From positions 62,001 to 126,000 of the forward strand of contig NZ_FOCV01000007.1 of assembly GCF_900110205.1 (NCBI RefSeq): a stretch of 64,000 nt of DNA. Direction: 5' to 3'. The translations under genes and the position numbers were made by a program. The notes beneath the pieces are model-generated. The model worked only from the letters and a program-made list of their open reading frames with translations. It made no database searches and had not been told where the DNA came from. Below are positions 8,406 to 16,032 of this stretch, in pieces. Positions within the stretch are counted from its first letter, which is position 1; each line of letters begins with the position of its first letter. The stretch comes from Rhizobium tibeticum (GTDB lineage: Bacteria > Pseudomonadota > Alphaproteobacteria > Rhizobiales > Rhizobiaceae).

Positions 8406-8642
8406 TTATCGGCTGGATGAGCGCCGCTTGGGGGAGGCCAAGAGGCCTTCGCGCTGCAACCTCTTGCGGGCCGCCTTGCGCTGCCTGGCGATTGCCTGTG
8501 CCCGTTCACGCACTCGTCTCTCGGACGGCTTCTCGTAGGCTCGGCGTTCCTTCATTTCGCGGAACAGACCCTCACGCTGCATCTTCTTCTTCAATGCACG
8601 CATGGCCTGTTCGACGTTGTTGTCTCTGACAATGACCTGCAT
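8406..8642 (-). CDS. rpsU: 30S ribosomal protein S21
   Basis: Protein of 78 residues with the S21 signature ([32 protein letters not shown], then YEKPSERR) and a basic C-terminus. A clear AAGGAG site precedes ATG 8642. Alphaproteobacteria often carry more than one rpsU copy, one beside a cold-shock gene. No csp gene is visible here, so this may be an accessory copy (inference). Confidence 0.93.
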   Translation of the reverse strand: MQVIVRDNNVEQAMRALKKKMQREGLFREMKERRAYEKPSERRVRERAQAIARQRKAARKRLQREGLLASPKRRSSSR

Positions 8643-8680
8643 CTTTTTCTCCTTGTTCCTGAGGTTCAGTGGTTTGCCTC

Positions 8681-8866
8681 TCAGCCAAGCTGCTGGGCGA
8701 TCAGTTCCTGCAGTTCACGACGCGTGAGAAGGCAGGGGTAAGGTTTCCAGTTCTTGTCCCGGCAGCGAGCGGCGTCATCGCGCTCGCGCGGGCTCGCCGC
8801 TGGTGCGGCGAAAGTATTGGGTTTGTTCAATTGAAGTCCTTTGCCGCATGGTGGCATTCTTGACAT
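8681..8866 (-). CDS. Small hypothetical protein upstream of rpsU
   Basis: Frame of 61 residues starting [10 protein letters not shown] and ending [27 protein letters not shown], which looks like a folded conserved tail. It lies 38 bp upstream of rpsU on the same strand and may be cotranscribed. The ribosome site is weak, and an earlier in-frame start at 8941 is possible. Confidence 0.5.
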   Translation of the reverse strand: MSRMPPCGKGLQLNKPNTFAAPAASPRERDDAARCRDKNWKPYPCLLTRRELQELIAQQLG

Positions 8867-8981
8867 GGCGGCCTCGGTTTCCATCACGCGGATCGGAGGA
8901 AACGCACCAAGATGCGACGCGCGGTGCGTCGACCATGTCATGTTCGAATTTTTCGGGTGACCGCCATAAGATGGGTACCCG

Positions 8982-9071
8982 GGCGATGCGTTGCAAGGCT
9001 TCGGCCTGTCACACGCCGTAGCGTCCGGTCAGATGCTCTATGTGGATGGCGGCATTGCGACCAGCCTTTGA
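8982..9071 (+). pseudogene. Remnant of a short-chain dehydrogenase C-terminus
   Basis: About 25 codons ending ASGQMLYVDGGIATSL-stop match the typical C-terminal strand of SDR enzymes (GQ.L.VDGG). No Rossmann domain or catalytic YxxxK is found upstream, so this is only a tail left by deletion. Confidence 0.5.
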
Positions 9072-9108
9072 AGGCATCTCTAGGTGTCGGTCGCTTGGAG
9101 ATTTTGGC

Positions 9109-9151
9109 GAGGTCACCGCAAAACAGACGATGTGAGTTTTGCAGTGACCTC
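9109..9151. repeat. Long near-perfect hairpin
   Basis: Arms 9109-9124 and 9136-9151 are 16 bp each with one mismatch (GAGGTCAC.GCAAAAC against its reverse complement) around an 11-base loop. It lies just after the SDR remnant. No T-run follows on the plus strand. It may be a terminator, a small repeat element or the end of a lost element. Confidence 0.6.
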
Positions 9152-9450
9152 TTGATGACTAGGAAATGTAATCATCCAAGCGCATGCTACCTGAAGCACT
9201 GAAACATGGAATTTATCACATACGGTAATCCACATGTACTTTGGGAGCGGCCGCCTATTGCGCGGATTCCAGCTATGAGCCTTTTGGGGAATGTCGGGCT
9301 TGAACCGCATACTGCTGTTTGCCTGCGACCCTCTTTCGTATGATGCGTCCTTCTACCGCTGTCTACAAACCACGAGGTCGCCATTCGCAGACCTCGGTTC
9401 TCACGATTCAGTCATGCGAAGCGTGATCCGGCCGCTCCCATCCTTGTTCA
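9152..9450. other. Non-coding stretch before DUF3095 promoter
   Basis: No supported gene. One short inverted repeat (GAGGTC...GACCTC near 9373) is present. Confidence 0.45.
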
Positions 9451-9530
9451 TAAATCGCATCCGATTAAATCGCAAAGATATTGACGTTGCGATGCGGTTC
9501 GCGTATTTAAGCGCATCCGAGTTATTCGGG
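9451..9530 (+). promoter_or_regulatory. OhrR-type operators and promoter of the DUF3095 gene
   Basis: A perfect CGATTAAATCG palindrome (9462-9472) is followed 9 bp later by TTGACG (-35, 9481) and, after a 17-bp spacer, TATTTA (-10, 9504). A second, degenerate site (CCGAGTTATTCGG, 9517-9529) lies 3' of the -10. The order, spacing and flanking bases copy the ohr promoter at 11557-11635. Confidence 0.75.
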
Positions 9531-9561
9531 CGCGAATTAAATTGGCGGAAAGGACGTCGCT

Positions 9562-10671
9562 ATGTCCGGCGAGACCAGGTTCAGGCAGTCGATGCAATCG
9601 GCGATTACCGCCATGCAGGCCGGTGGACGCTCGATGCGTAGCGATCATCCAAACACGCCCCGGGCCTATAGCGAGTTTTCGCGAGTGCTCGATCCCACTA
9701 TCTATGAGGCGTTACCCGATGATTGGCTGGTCGGAATAACGGATGTCGTCGGCTCCACGTCGGCGATCAAGTCGGGGCGCTACGAAGACGTCAACTACGC
9801 TGGTGCGTCGGTGATCGCTGCGGTCGGAAACGCGTGGGGCGACTTCGATTTTCCCTTCGTATTCCGCGGCGACGGAGCCGCATTCGCGCTGCCGCCCCAG
9901 GGGATCATGACCGCGACTTCCGCGCTGCGGCAGGTGAGCGCCTTTGCGAAGGCCAATCTCGATCTTGCTCTTCGGGCCGGCTTGCTGACGGTGGGCGAAA
10001 TACGTGCCAATGGACGCGACGTGCGCATTGCCCGCTACGCCGCCTCTGAAAACGCGACCTATGCGATGTTTGCCGGCGGTGGCCTGAAATGGGCCGAGCG
10101 GCAAATCAAGAACGGGCGATACCTGGTGAAGCCAGGCAGCTACACGACCAAGCCCGATCTGACCGGCCTGAGCTGCGATTGGGAGCCGTTTCTCAGCCAG
10201 CGGGGCGAGATCCTCTCGCTGCTGGTGGAGCCATACGAAGACAGGAGCCCGGAAGCCTTCGCGTCGCTGGCAAAGTGCGTGCTTTCCGTTCTCGACGCCG
10301 GAACGCGGCAGGCCCAACCCTTGTCGCGGAATACCGCCATCGCCAAGGACAGCGCCAGGACAGTCGATCTCGAAGCCTGGCCGGCGGTCGCCTCCAACTC
10401 GGACTTCCGCAAATATGACGATGGCCTGCGTCTCACGCTGGATTGCACGCGCGAACAGATCGAAACTGTCGAAGCCATCCTGGTTGCGGCAAAGGCGCGC
10501 GGCGAGGTGAACTTCGGACTGCACCGCCAGTCCCACGCGCTCATGACCTGCTTTGTGCCATCGGGAAAGCCGGATTCGCATCTGCACTTTCTCGACGGCA
10601 TGGGTGGCGGATACGCCAAGGCGGCCGAGATGATGGAGGCAAATGACCTTCCCTTGGCCTCATTGCGGTAG
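9562..10671 (+). CDS. DUF3095 family protein (cyclase-like)
   Basis: Protein of 369 residues. The N-terminal half has the family features LPDDWLVGITDVVGSTSAIKSGRYEDVNYAGASVIAAVGNA and FPFVFRGDGAAFALP, which resemble the metal-binding core of nucleotide cyclases (DVVGST and GDGA correspond to the two aspartate motifs). Its biochemical activity is not established to my knowledge. An AAAGGA site precedes ATG 9562. The promoter carries the same operator as the ohr gene 2 kb downstream, so expression on organic peroxide exposure is likely (inference). Confidence 0.85.
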   Translation: MSGETRFRQSMQSAITAMQAGGRSMRSDHPNTPRAYSEFSRVLDPTIYEALPDDWLVGITDVVGSTSAIKSGRYEDVNYAGASVIAAVGNAWGDFDFPFVFRGDGAAFALPPQGIMTATSALRQVSAFAKANLDLALRAGLLTVGEIRANGRDVRIARYAASENATYAMFAGGGLKWAERQIKNGRYLVKPGSYTTKPDLTGLSCDWEPFLSQRGEILSLLVEPYEDRSPEAFASLAKCVLSVLDAGTRQAQPLSRNTAIAKDSARTVDLEAWPAVASNSDFRKYDDGLRLTLDCTREQIETVEAILVAAKARGEVNFGLHRQSHALMTCFVPSGKPDSHLHFLDGMGGGYAKAAEMMEANDLPLASLR

Positions 10672-11006
10672 AAGGGATGCCGTCGGAATCGCGCGGGCGT
10701 CGGCCAGTTCGGGTGGCGTTCGATCGGTCATGTTATTTTTTACAACGCCTCGAGCAATTCCGGTGCTCGGCTTTCGATCAGCGAAGGCCTTGTCCAAGGC
10801 TACACCGCGGGGGCTCGCAAACAGCGGCGCTACGGGTTGCCGCCACGCCGAAATCTTGTGTTCGACGGTCCGTCGCGGATTGCTGGAAGCACAAGCTAAA
10901 AGCACGGCACTTTCTTTCCACTTTGCGAACAACGAAACTTGGACGGCTGCATCCAAGGGCCGAGGCGGGCGCCGAACGCATCGACGCTCACTGGCAGCGA
11001 CAATAA
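10672..11006. other. Intergenic region between DUF3095 and ohrR genes
   Basis: 335 bp with no convincing gene. An open frame on the minus strand over most of it has no family resemblance and no good ribosome site. Confidence 0.5.
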
Positions 11007-11513
11007 TCAATCCTTCGCCGGTCCGTCCTTTATCACCTTCAGGAGGTTGTTGCGCAGCCGCACCACGGATTTCTGCACGACCGGAAAGTCCTCACCCAGG
11101 CCGGTGGCTTCGACCAGCGGTGCTCCGGGCTCGGCCTCCACAAGATTGCGTCCGGCGGGGGTGAGCCTCACGCGGACTTGCCGTTCATCAGCAGGATCGC
11201 GTTTGCGCTGGATATAACCCAAGGATTCAAGCTTCTTGAGTATCGGTGTCAGCGTATTTGATTCCAGGAAGAGCTTTTCGCCGAGAGCTCCCACAGTCTG
11301 GTCGTCCTTCTCTGACAGGGCAACCATCGCGATGTACTGGGTGTAGGTCAGGTTCAGCTTATCCAGGATCGGCTTATAGGCGCGTCCGAAGGCGAGGTTT
11401 GCCGAGTAGACTGCGAAGCACAGAAAGTTTGAAAGCGTGTTGCCCTTGCTGTCGGTCTCGCCGGAGGAAGGCGTCTCAACCACCAGGCTCTTTGCGGTTT
11501 TAGATGCGGACAT
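11007..11513 (-). CDS. ohrR: MarR-family organic hydroperoxide regulator OhrR
   Basis: Repressor of 168 residues that senses organic hydroperoxides by oxidation of a conserved N-terminal cysteine. That residue is C32 in LSNFLCFAVYSANLAFGRAYKPIL, and the winged helix follows (QTVGALGEKLFLESNTLTPILKKLESLGYIQRKRDPADERQVRVRLT). The N-terminus is about ten residues longer than in classical OhrR. The start at 11513 is chosen for homology; upstream codons fall in operator DNA. It is divergent from ohr and shares its operator region. Confidence 0.93.
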   Translation of the reverse strand: MSASKTAKSLVVETPSSGETDSKGNTLSNFLCFAVYSANLAFGRAYKPILDKLNLTYTQYIAMVALSEKDDQTVGALGEKLFLESNTLTPILKKLESLGYIQRKRDPADERQVRVRLTPAGRNLVEAEPGAPLVEATGLGEDFPVVQKSVVRLRNNLLKVIKDGPAKD

Positions 11514-11556
11514 GGGAGATCCTATTCGGTTTCTCTTCGTTCCCTCTTCTATAAAT

Positions 11557-11635
11557 CGTATCCGATTAAATCGCAATGGTATTGACAGCGCCGTTTTGTC
11601 GACCTACTTAGATCGCATCCGATTAAATCGGATAC
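11557..11635. promoter_or_regulatory. ohrR-ohr intergenic operators and ohr promoter
   Basis: Two perfect CGATTAAATCG palindromes, 11563-11573 and 11620-11630, flank TTGACA (-35, 11582) and TACTTA (-10, 11605; 17-bp spacer). The second site extends to TATCCGATTAAATCGGATA-like symmetry (GCATCC/GGATAC arms). This fits OhrR repression by binding on both sides of the promoter. Confidence 0.8.
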
Positions 11636-11664
11636 GAGCAAGCGCAACCTGAAAGGATTTTACC

Positions 11665-12060
11665 ATGACCGAGAAGCTCCTCTTTACCGGCAAGACTCAC
11701 AACAAGGGCGGTCGCGACGGTTTCACACGCAGCAGCGACGGCGAGTTGGACCTCCGGCTGGCGCAGCCGCACCCGGCCGCTGAGCGGCTTTTTGGCGCCG
11801 CATGGTCGGCCTGCTTCATTGGCGCCATCGAGGTCGCCGCAGCGCAAAGAAAGATCAAGCTCCCCGTCGATCCTGAGATCGATACCGAAATCGATCTGAA
11901 CGCCGACGGAGGTTCCTACTTCCTGCGCGCGCGCCTCAATGTAAGCCTGCCGGGTATCGAGCGTGACATCGCCGAAGAACTCATCCATGCAGCGCATGAG
12001 ATCTGCCCGTACTCCAAAGCAACGCGCGGCAATATCGACGTGTCGACCAACCTTATCTGA
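11665..12060 (+). CDS. ohr: Organic hydroperoxide reductase Ohr (copy 1)
   Basis: Thiol peroxidase of 131 residues that reduces organic hydroperoxides to alcohols, recycled by lipoyl proteins. Both catalytic cysteines are present: C50 (AAWSACFIGA) and C114 (AAHEICPYSKATRGNI), with the catalytic Arg in GGRDG and Glu in ERLF. The segment before ERLF is about six residues shorter than in the second copy at 39470 and lacks the usual TNPEQ. It is divergent from ohrR. Confidence 0.95.
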   Translation: MTEKLLFTGKTHNKGGRDGFTRSSDGELDLRLAQPHPAAERLFGAAWSACFIGAIEVAAAQRKIKLPVDPEIDTEIDLNADGGSYFLRARLNVSLPGIERDIAEELIHAAHEICPYSKATRGNIDVSTNLI

Positions 12061-12188
12061 AGGGATGGAAAACGCTCTCGGCGAGAACCAATGCAGAGGT
12101 ATCGCCGACACATCGTACAATGGATAAGCCCGGCCTTCGGTGAAAATGTGCCAGGCATCCGAATGAACCGACCACATAGGAGGACGAT

Positions 12189-13478
12189 ATGTCAGCTCTA
12201 TCATCATCGGTCACACGGCGTAGCTTGCTTGCATCTGCAGCAGTTGCCGGCGCCGTTAGTCTCCTGCCGGGGTCATTCGCCGCAGCGGGTGACGACAGCA
12301 ATGCAGTCCGCCCCTTCGAGTTTAAGGCTTCCGATGCGCAACTTGCCGATCTGCGTCAGCGCATCAACACGACCCGATGGCCGGAAGAGGAAACGGTGAA
12401 CGACAGTTCGCAAGGCGTACAGTATGCGACGACCCAGAAACTCGCTCGCTACTGGGCAAACGAATATGATTGGCGCAAGGTCGAAGCGCAGCTGAATGCC
12501 CTGCCGCAGTTCATCACCACGATCGATGGGGTGGACATCCACTTCATTCACGTTCGTTCCAAGCATAAGGATGCACTGCCGCTCATCGTCACGCACGGAT
12601 GGCCGGGCTCAATCATCGAGCAGTTGAAGATCATCGAACCGTTGACGAACCCGACGGCGCATGGCGGGAAGGCGTCGGATGCCTTCCACCTGGTCATCCC
12701 GTCGATACCCGGCTATGGCTTTTCAGGCAAGCCAACCACGACCGGCTGGGACCCGATCCGCATCGCGCATGCCTGGATCGCGTTGATGAAGCGGCTCGGC
12801 TATGAGAAGTACGTGGCGCAGGGCGGCGATTGGGGGGATGCGGTCACCGAGCAGATGGCTCTGATTGCCCCTCCCGAACTGCTCGGCATCCACGTCAACA
12901 TGCCGGCGACCGTTCCGGCTGATATCGCCGCAGCGCTGCAGCCCGGTGGTATGCCGCCGAAGGGCCTCTCTCCCGACGAACAGCATGCCTACGATCAGCT
13001 GGACGATTTTTACAAGCACGGGCTGGGCTATGCGCTCGAAATGGCGAACCGTCCGCAGACGCTCTATGGGATCGCGGACTCGCCAGTCGGCCTCGCGGCA
13101 TGGATGATCGACCACGATATCCGCAGCTACGAGATGATCGCACGCGTCTTCGATGGAAAGAGCGAAGGCCTGACGCGGGACGATATCCTCGACAACATCA
13201 CACTCTACTGGTTGACGAACACTGCCGTCTCGTCGGCGCGCCTCTATTGGGAGAACAAGCTGGCCTTCTTTGCCGTCAAGAATGTCACCATCCCGGTCGC
13301 CGTGAGCGTCTTTCCGGATGAGATCTATGCGGCTCCGCGTAGCTGGACGCAGCGCGCCTATCCCAAGCTGATCCACTACAACAAGCTCGACAAGGGCGGG
13401 CACTTTGCTGCCTGGGAGCAGCCGAAAGCCTTCACCTCCGAACTCCGAGCTGCGTTCCATTCGCTGCGGTCGGCGTAG
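12189..13478 (+). CDS. Tat-exported epoxide hydrolase (EHN family)
   Basis: Alpha/beta hydrolase of 429 residues with an N-terminal epoxide-hydrolase lid domain (FEFKASDAQLADLRQRINTTRWPE). Catalytic features are HGWPGS (oxyanion hole), nucleophile Asp in QGGDWGDAV and the C-terminal His in KGGHFAAWEQP. A twin-arginine signal (TRRSLLASAAVAGAVSLLPGSFAAA) predicts periplasmic export. It follows ohr by 128 bp on the same strand and precedes msrB, which suggests detoxification of peroxide-derived epoxides (inference). Confidence 0.92.
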   Translation: MSALSSSVTRRSLLASAAVAGAVSLLPGSFAAAGDDSNAVRPFEFKASDAQLADLRQRINTTRWPEEETVNDSSQGVQYATTQKLARYWANEYDWRKVEAQLNALPQFITTIDGVDIHFIHVRSKHKDALPLIVTHGWPGSIIEQLKIIEPLTNPTAHGGKASDAFHLVIPSIPGYGFSGKPTTTGWDPIRIAHAWIALMKRLGYEKYVAQGGDWGDAVTEQMALIAPPELLGIHVNMPATVPADIAAALQPGGMPPKGLSPDEQHAYDQLDDFYKHGLGYALEMANRPQTLYGIADSPVGLAAWMIDHDIRSYEMIARVFDGKSEGLTRDDILDNITLYWLTNTAVSSARLYWENKLAFFAVKNVTIPVAVSVFPDEIYAAPRSWTQRAYPKLIHYNKLDKGGHFAAWEQPKAFTSELRAAFHSLRSA

Positions 13479-13486
13479 ACACAAAT

Positions 13487-13514
13487 CGGGACGGCGCCAG
13501 AGGGCGCCATCCCG
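13487..13514 (+). terminator. Hairpin downstream of epoxide hydrolase
   Basis: CGGGACGGCGCC and GGCGCCATCCCG form a 12-bp stem (one G-T wobble) with a 4-base loop, 9 bp after the stop codon. There is no clear T-run, so it may be an attenuating or processing hairpin. Confidence 0.5.
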
Positions 13515-13579
13515 TTGGTGACAGTAACCTATCGGAAAAAGGTTTCCGGGCATCCGCCGGGACCCAAGGAGAACCAGGA

Positions 13580-14062
13580 ATGCGTGATGACCTCGAATTG
13601 CAGTTCGATCTCACTCCTCCCACTTCAGAACAGATGCAGCATTTTGTGGCCGACCTCAACGAAGAGGACCGCCATTTGCTGCTTGAGCATGGTGAGGAGG
13701 CGCCGTTCTGTGGCGTGTTCCTCCACGAGCGACGCGAGGGCCTTTATACCTGCCGCCTGTGCGGTCTTCCCCTGTTCAGGGCTGTTGCGAAATTTGAAAG
13801 CGGCACGGGCTGGCCGAGCTTCACGGCTCCGGTCGCGAAGGGTCATGTGCGGCATATTCGCGATACCCGCTACGGCATGGTCCGAACGGAGATCGTTTGC
13901 GCGCGTTGCGGTGCGCACCAGGGCCACGTCTTTCCGGACGGCCCGCCTCCGACCGGTGAGCGCTTCTGCATAAATTCAGGGTCGCTCGAGTTCACGCCAA
14001 AGGGGCAGCCACTTCCTGACAAGCTCGGCCGCGGTGGCCCAGAAGGCGAGTCGGCGAGGTAG
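13580..14062 (+). CDS. msrB: Peptide methionine-(R)-S-oxide reductase MsrB
   Basis: Protein of 160 residues that reduces methionine-R-sulfoxide in proteins. Both zinc CxxC pairs are present (CRLCG, CARCG), as are GTGWPSF, HVFPDGPPPTGERFCINS with the catalytic cysteine, and the following SGSLEF. No signal peptide, so cytosolic, unlike the exported MsrA at 36324. It belongs to the ohr/epoxide hydrolase stress block. Confidence 0.94.
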   Translation: MRDDLELQFDLTPPTSEQMQHFVADLNEEDRHLLLEHGEEAPFCGVFLHERREGLYTCRLCGLPLFRAVAKFESGTGWPSFTAPVAKGHVRHIRDTRYGMVRTEIVCARCGAHQGHVFPDGPPPTGERFCINSGSLEFTPKGQPLPDKLGRGGPEGESAR

Positions 14063-14104
14063 TTGACCGTCGCAGGGGCACATTGGTCGCCAATGGCCGA
14101 CCAT

Positions 14105-14130
14105 GGCGGTAGCGGTAAGGTGCTACCGCC
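14105..14130. terminator. Terminator-like hairpin between convergent msrB and lysR
   Basis: GGCGGTAGC (14105-14113) and GCTACCGCC (14122-14130) form a perfect 9-bp stem with an 8-base loop between two convergent genes. It can serve both strands. If the LysR frameshift is repaired, that gene's stop codon lies inside it. Confidence 0.6.
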
Positions 14131-14147
14131 CCCAGACCACAGCTTCC

Positions 14148-15059
14148 TCATGCCTCTTGATCAGGTGACGCAGGCTTTCGAATCCGGAGCGTATATGTTG
14201 CGCGAACTGATCGACCGCAGGCGATCGCGCCGAGTCCGCCCGCGTGAGAATTGCCAGCGCTCGCTCCGGATGCGGGATCGTCAGTGGATTTTTCCTTGCG
14301 CAATGCGAAAACCACGCTGTGCGGCATGACGGTCAGGGCGTCGGCCGCCTTGAGATAGTTGATCACGCTCATCAGCGAGCCACCGGAATAGCGGATTTTG
14401 ATCTCGGTTGCGCCAAAGGAGAGAAGCAGGGCGCGAAGATCGGCGAGCAGCGGACTGCCAGGCGGCGGGGCGACCCAGGGATAATCGAGAAGCTGGCTTG
14501 GCTGCGGGCGGCGCTTCAGCAGCAGCGGATGCGTGACGCGGCAGGCAATCACGTTGCGCCCCGGCAAGATCTGCTGGAATTCCAAGCCGGAGCCTTCATC
14601 GAGAATGTCGATCGGGCAGATGGCAAGGTCGATCTGGTCGGCCTTCAGCGCAGCCCGGAGATCAGGAAAGTAGCCATAGCTTTGATCGATCCGAACATCG
14701 GGATGTGTAACCTGAAACTCGGCACACAACCCTGCGATCAGCGCATCCATGAAGAAGGGCGTGCCTCCGACGCGCACGACGCCGCTTTTGCCGACGCGGA
14801 AGCTTTCCACCAGATCCGACGCTTTCCGGGACGCGGCCAGCATCACCAGCCCTTGCTCAGCCAGTGACAGGCCAAGCGACGTCGGCTGCAACGGTCTGCG
14901 ACCTTTGATGAACAATGGCTCGCCGAGACGCATTTCAAGCATCGACAACGTGCGCGAGACGGCCGGCTGCGCGAGTCCGAGGAGGGCCGCTCCCTCGGTC
15001 ACACCGCCGGTCTTGACCACAGCGGCGAGCTGTATCAGGTGACGTTCGTCAATCTTCAT
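14148..15059 (-). CDS. LysR-family regulator of the hydroxyquinol operon (C-terminus frameshifted)
   Basis: The N-terminal winged helix (LIQLAAVVKTGGVTEGAALLGLAQPAVSRTLSMLEMRLGEPLF) and substrate domain are normal to about residue 253 (ALTVMPHSVVFALRKEK). After a T5 run at 14289-14293 (plus strand) the frame ends in unrelated sequence at 14148. Removing one base restores NPLTIPHPERALAILTRAD and a natural end at 14123. The last 55 residues or so are therefore lost, or the sequence has an error. It is divergent from the dioxygenase gene and its start codon overlaps an ATAAC-N5-GTTAT operator. Confidence 0.85.
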   Translation of the reverse strand: MKIDERHLIQLAAVVKTGGVTEGAALLGLAQPAVSRTLSMLEMRLGEPLFIKGRRPLQPTSLGLSLAEQGLVMLAASRKASDLVESFRVGKSGVVRVGGTPFFMDALIAGLCAEFQVTHPDVRIDQSYGYFPDLRAALKADQIDLAICPIDILDEGSGLEFQQILPGRNVIACRVTHPLLLKRRPQPSQLLDYPWVAPPPGSPLLADLRALLLSFGATEIKIRYSGGSLMSVINYLKAADALTVMPHSVVFALRKEKSTDDPASGASAGNSHAGGLGAIACGRSVRATYTLRIRKPASPDQEA

Positions 15060-15072
15060 AACGATCTGTTAT
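15058..15072. promoter_or_regulatory. LysR-type operator (T-N11-A)
   Basis: ATAACGATCTGTTAT is a perfect 5-5-5 inverted repeat that fits the LysR T-N11-A rule. It overlaps the lysR start codon and lies 85 bp upstream of the first dioxygenase gene, the usual place for autorepression and divergent activation. Confidence 0.6.
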
Positions 15073-15156
15073 ATTAAAGTTGAATCAAATCATCAATCAG
15101 CCAGTGCTGGCCTGCTAAGTTACTCTGACAACGATGCGAGTGCTTGGGAGGGACGC

Positions 15157-16032
15157 ATGCCGCCGGCAGCCGATGCGCTTATTTTCAGTGAAGCCACTTC
15201 CTCCGACGTGTTTGCTGAGCGCATGCCCTCCGGCAAGGGCGACCAGTTGCCCCGCCTCATGGCGGCAGTCGCCAAGCACACGCATGAACTGATCAAGGAA
15301 TTCCGGCCCACCCAGGATGATTGGCGCAGGGTGATCGCGTTTTTGACGGAAGTCGGCCATGCCTCCGATGAACGCCGTCAGGAGTGGGTGTTGCTCTCCG
15401 ACCTGATTGGTGCGTCGGCGCTCGTGGAAGAGATCAACTCGCGGCGGCCGAAAGGCGCAACCCCCAACACCATCCGCGGCCCATTCTTTCGCAGTGATGT
15501 GCCGGAGCGCCCGCTGGGCAGCTCGATTTCGCTTGATGGCGTGGGAGAGCCGCTTTGCGTCTCGGCCCGGATCATCGACCTCGACGGGCACCCGATCCCG
15601 TCGGCCGAGCTCATCACCTGGCAGGCCAATGCCCAGGGCCTCTATGAGAACCAGCAGCCGGATCTGCAGCCCGAGCACAACCTGCGTGGCCTTTTCCACG
15701 CCGATGCCGACGGAAGCGTCAACTACCGCACGGTCATGCCGAAAGGATACAGCGTCCCCGACGACGGCCCGGTCGGACATTTGCTGGCAGCCGCGGGCTA
15801 TCCCCTTCATCGGCCGGCGCATCTGCATTTTGTGGTCCGCGCTTTAGGTTTCGAGACGATCACCACGCATGTCTATGATCAAAACGATCCCCATCTCCAT
15901 GAGGACGCGTTGTTCGGCGTCAAACCTGAGCTGGTCTTGGACTTTTGCCCGGTTCTCGCAGACGTGTCGCAGATAAAGCAGGTCGATTTCACCTTCGTGA
16001 TGGTGCGGGCAAGACCGGAGAAAGCAAAATGA
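15157..16032 (+). CDS. Hydroxyquinol 1,2-dioxygenase (copy 1)
   Basis: Intradiol dioxygenase of 291 residues that opens hydroxyquinol (1,2,4-benzenetriol) to maleylacetate. It has the catechol-dioxygenase N-terminal linker domain (HELIKEFRPTQDDWRRVIAFLTEVG, QEWVLLSDLIG). Fe(III) ligands are visible as Tyr in GLYENQ, Tyr in GYSVPDDGP and the two His of RPAHLHF. Its stop overlaps the maleylacetate reductase start (ATGA). A second copy lies at 23612 at the far end of the operon. Confidence 0.92.
   Translation: MPPAADALIFSEATSSDVFAERMPSGKGDQLPRLMAAVAKHTHELIKEFRPTQDDWRRVIAFLTEVGHASDERRQEWVLLSDLIGASALVEEINSRRPKGATPNTIRGPFFRSDVPERPLGSSISLDGVGEPLCVSARIIDLDGHPIPSAELITWQANAQGLYENQQPDLQPEHNLRGLFHADADGSVNYRTVMPKGYSVPDDGPVGHLLAAAGYPLHRPAHLHFVVRALGFETITTHVYDQNDPHLHEDALFGVKPELVLDFCPVLADVSQIKQVDFTFVMVRARPEKAK

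Noticed and set aside
10660..11010. 116-codon frame on the minus strand in the ohrR-DUF3095 gap
   Set aside because: No recognisable domain, low-quality start, and it runs into both flanking genes.
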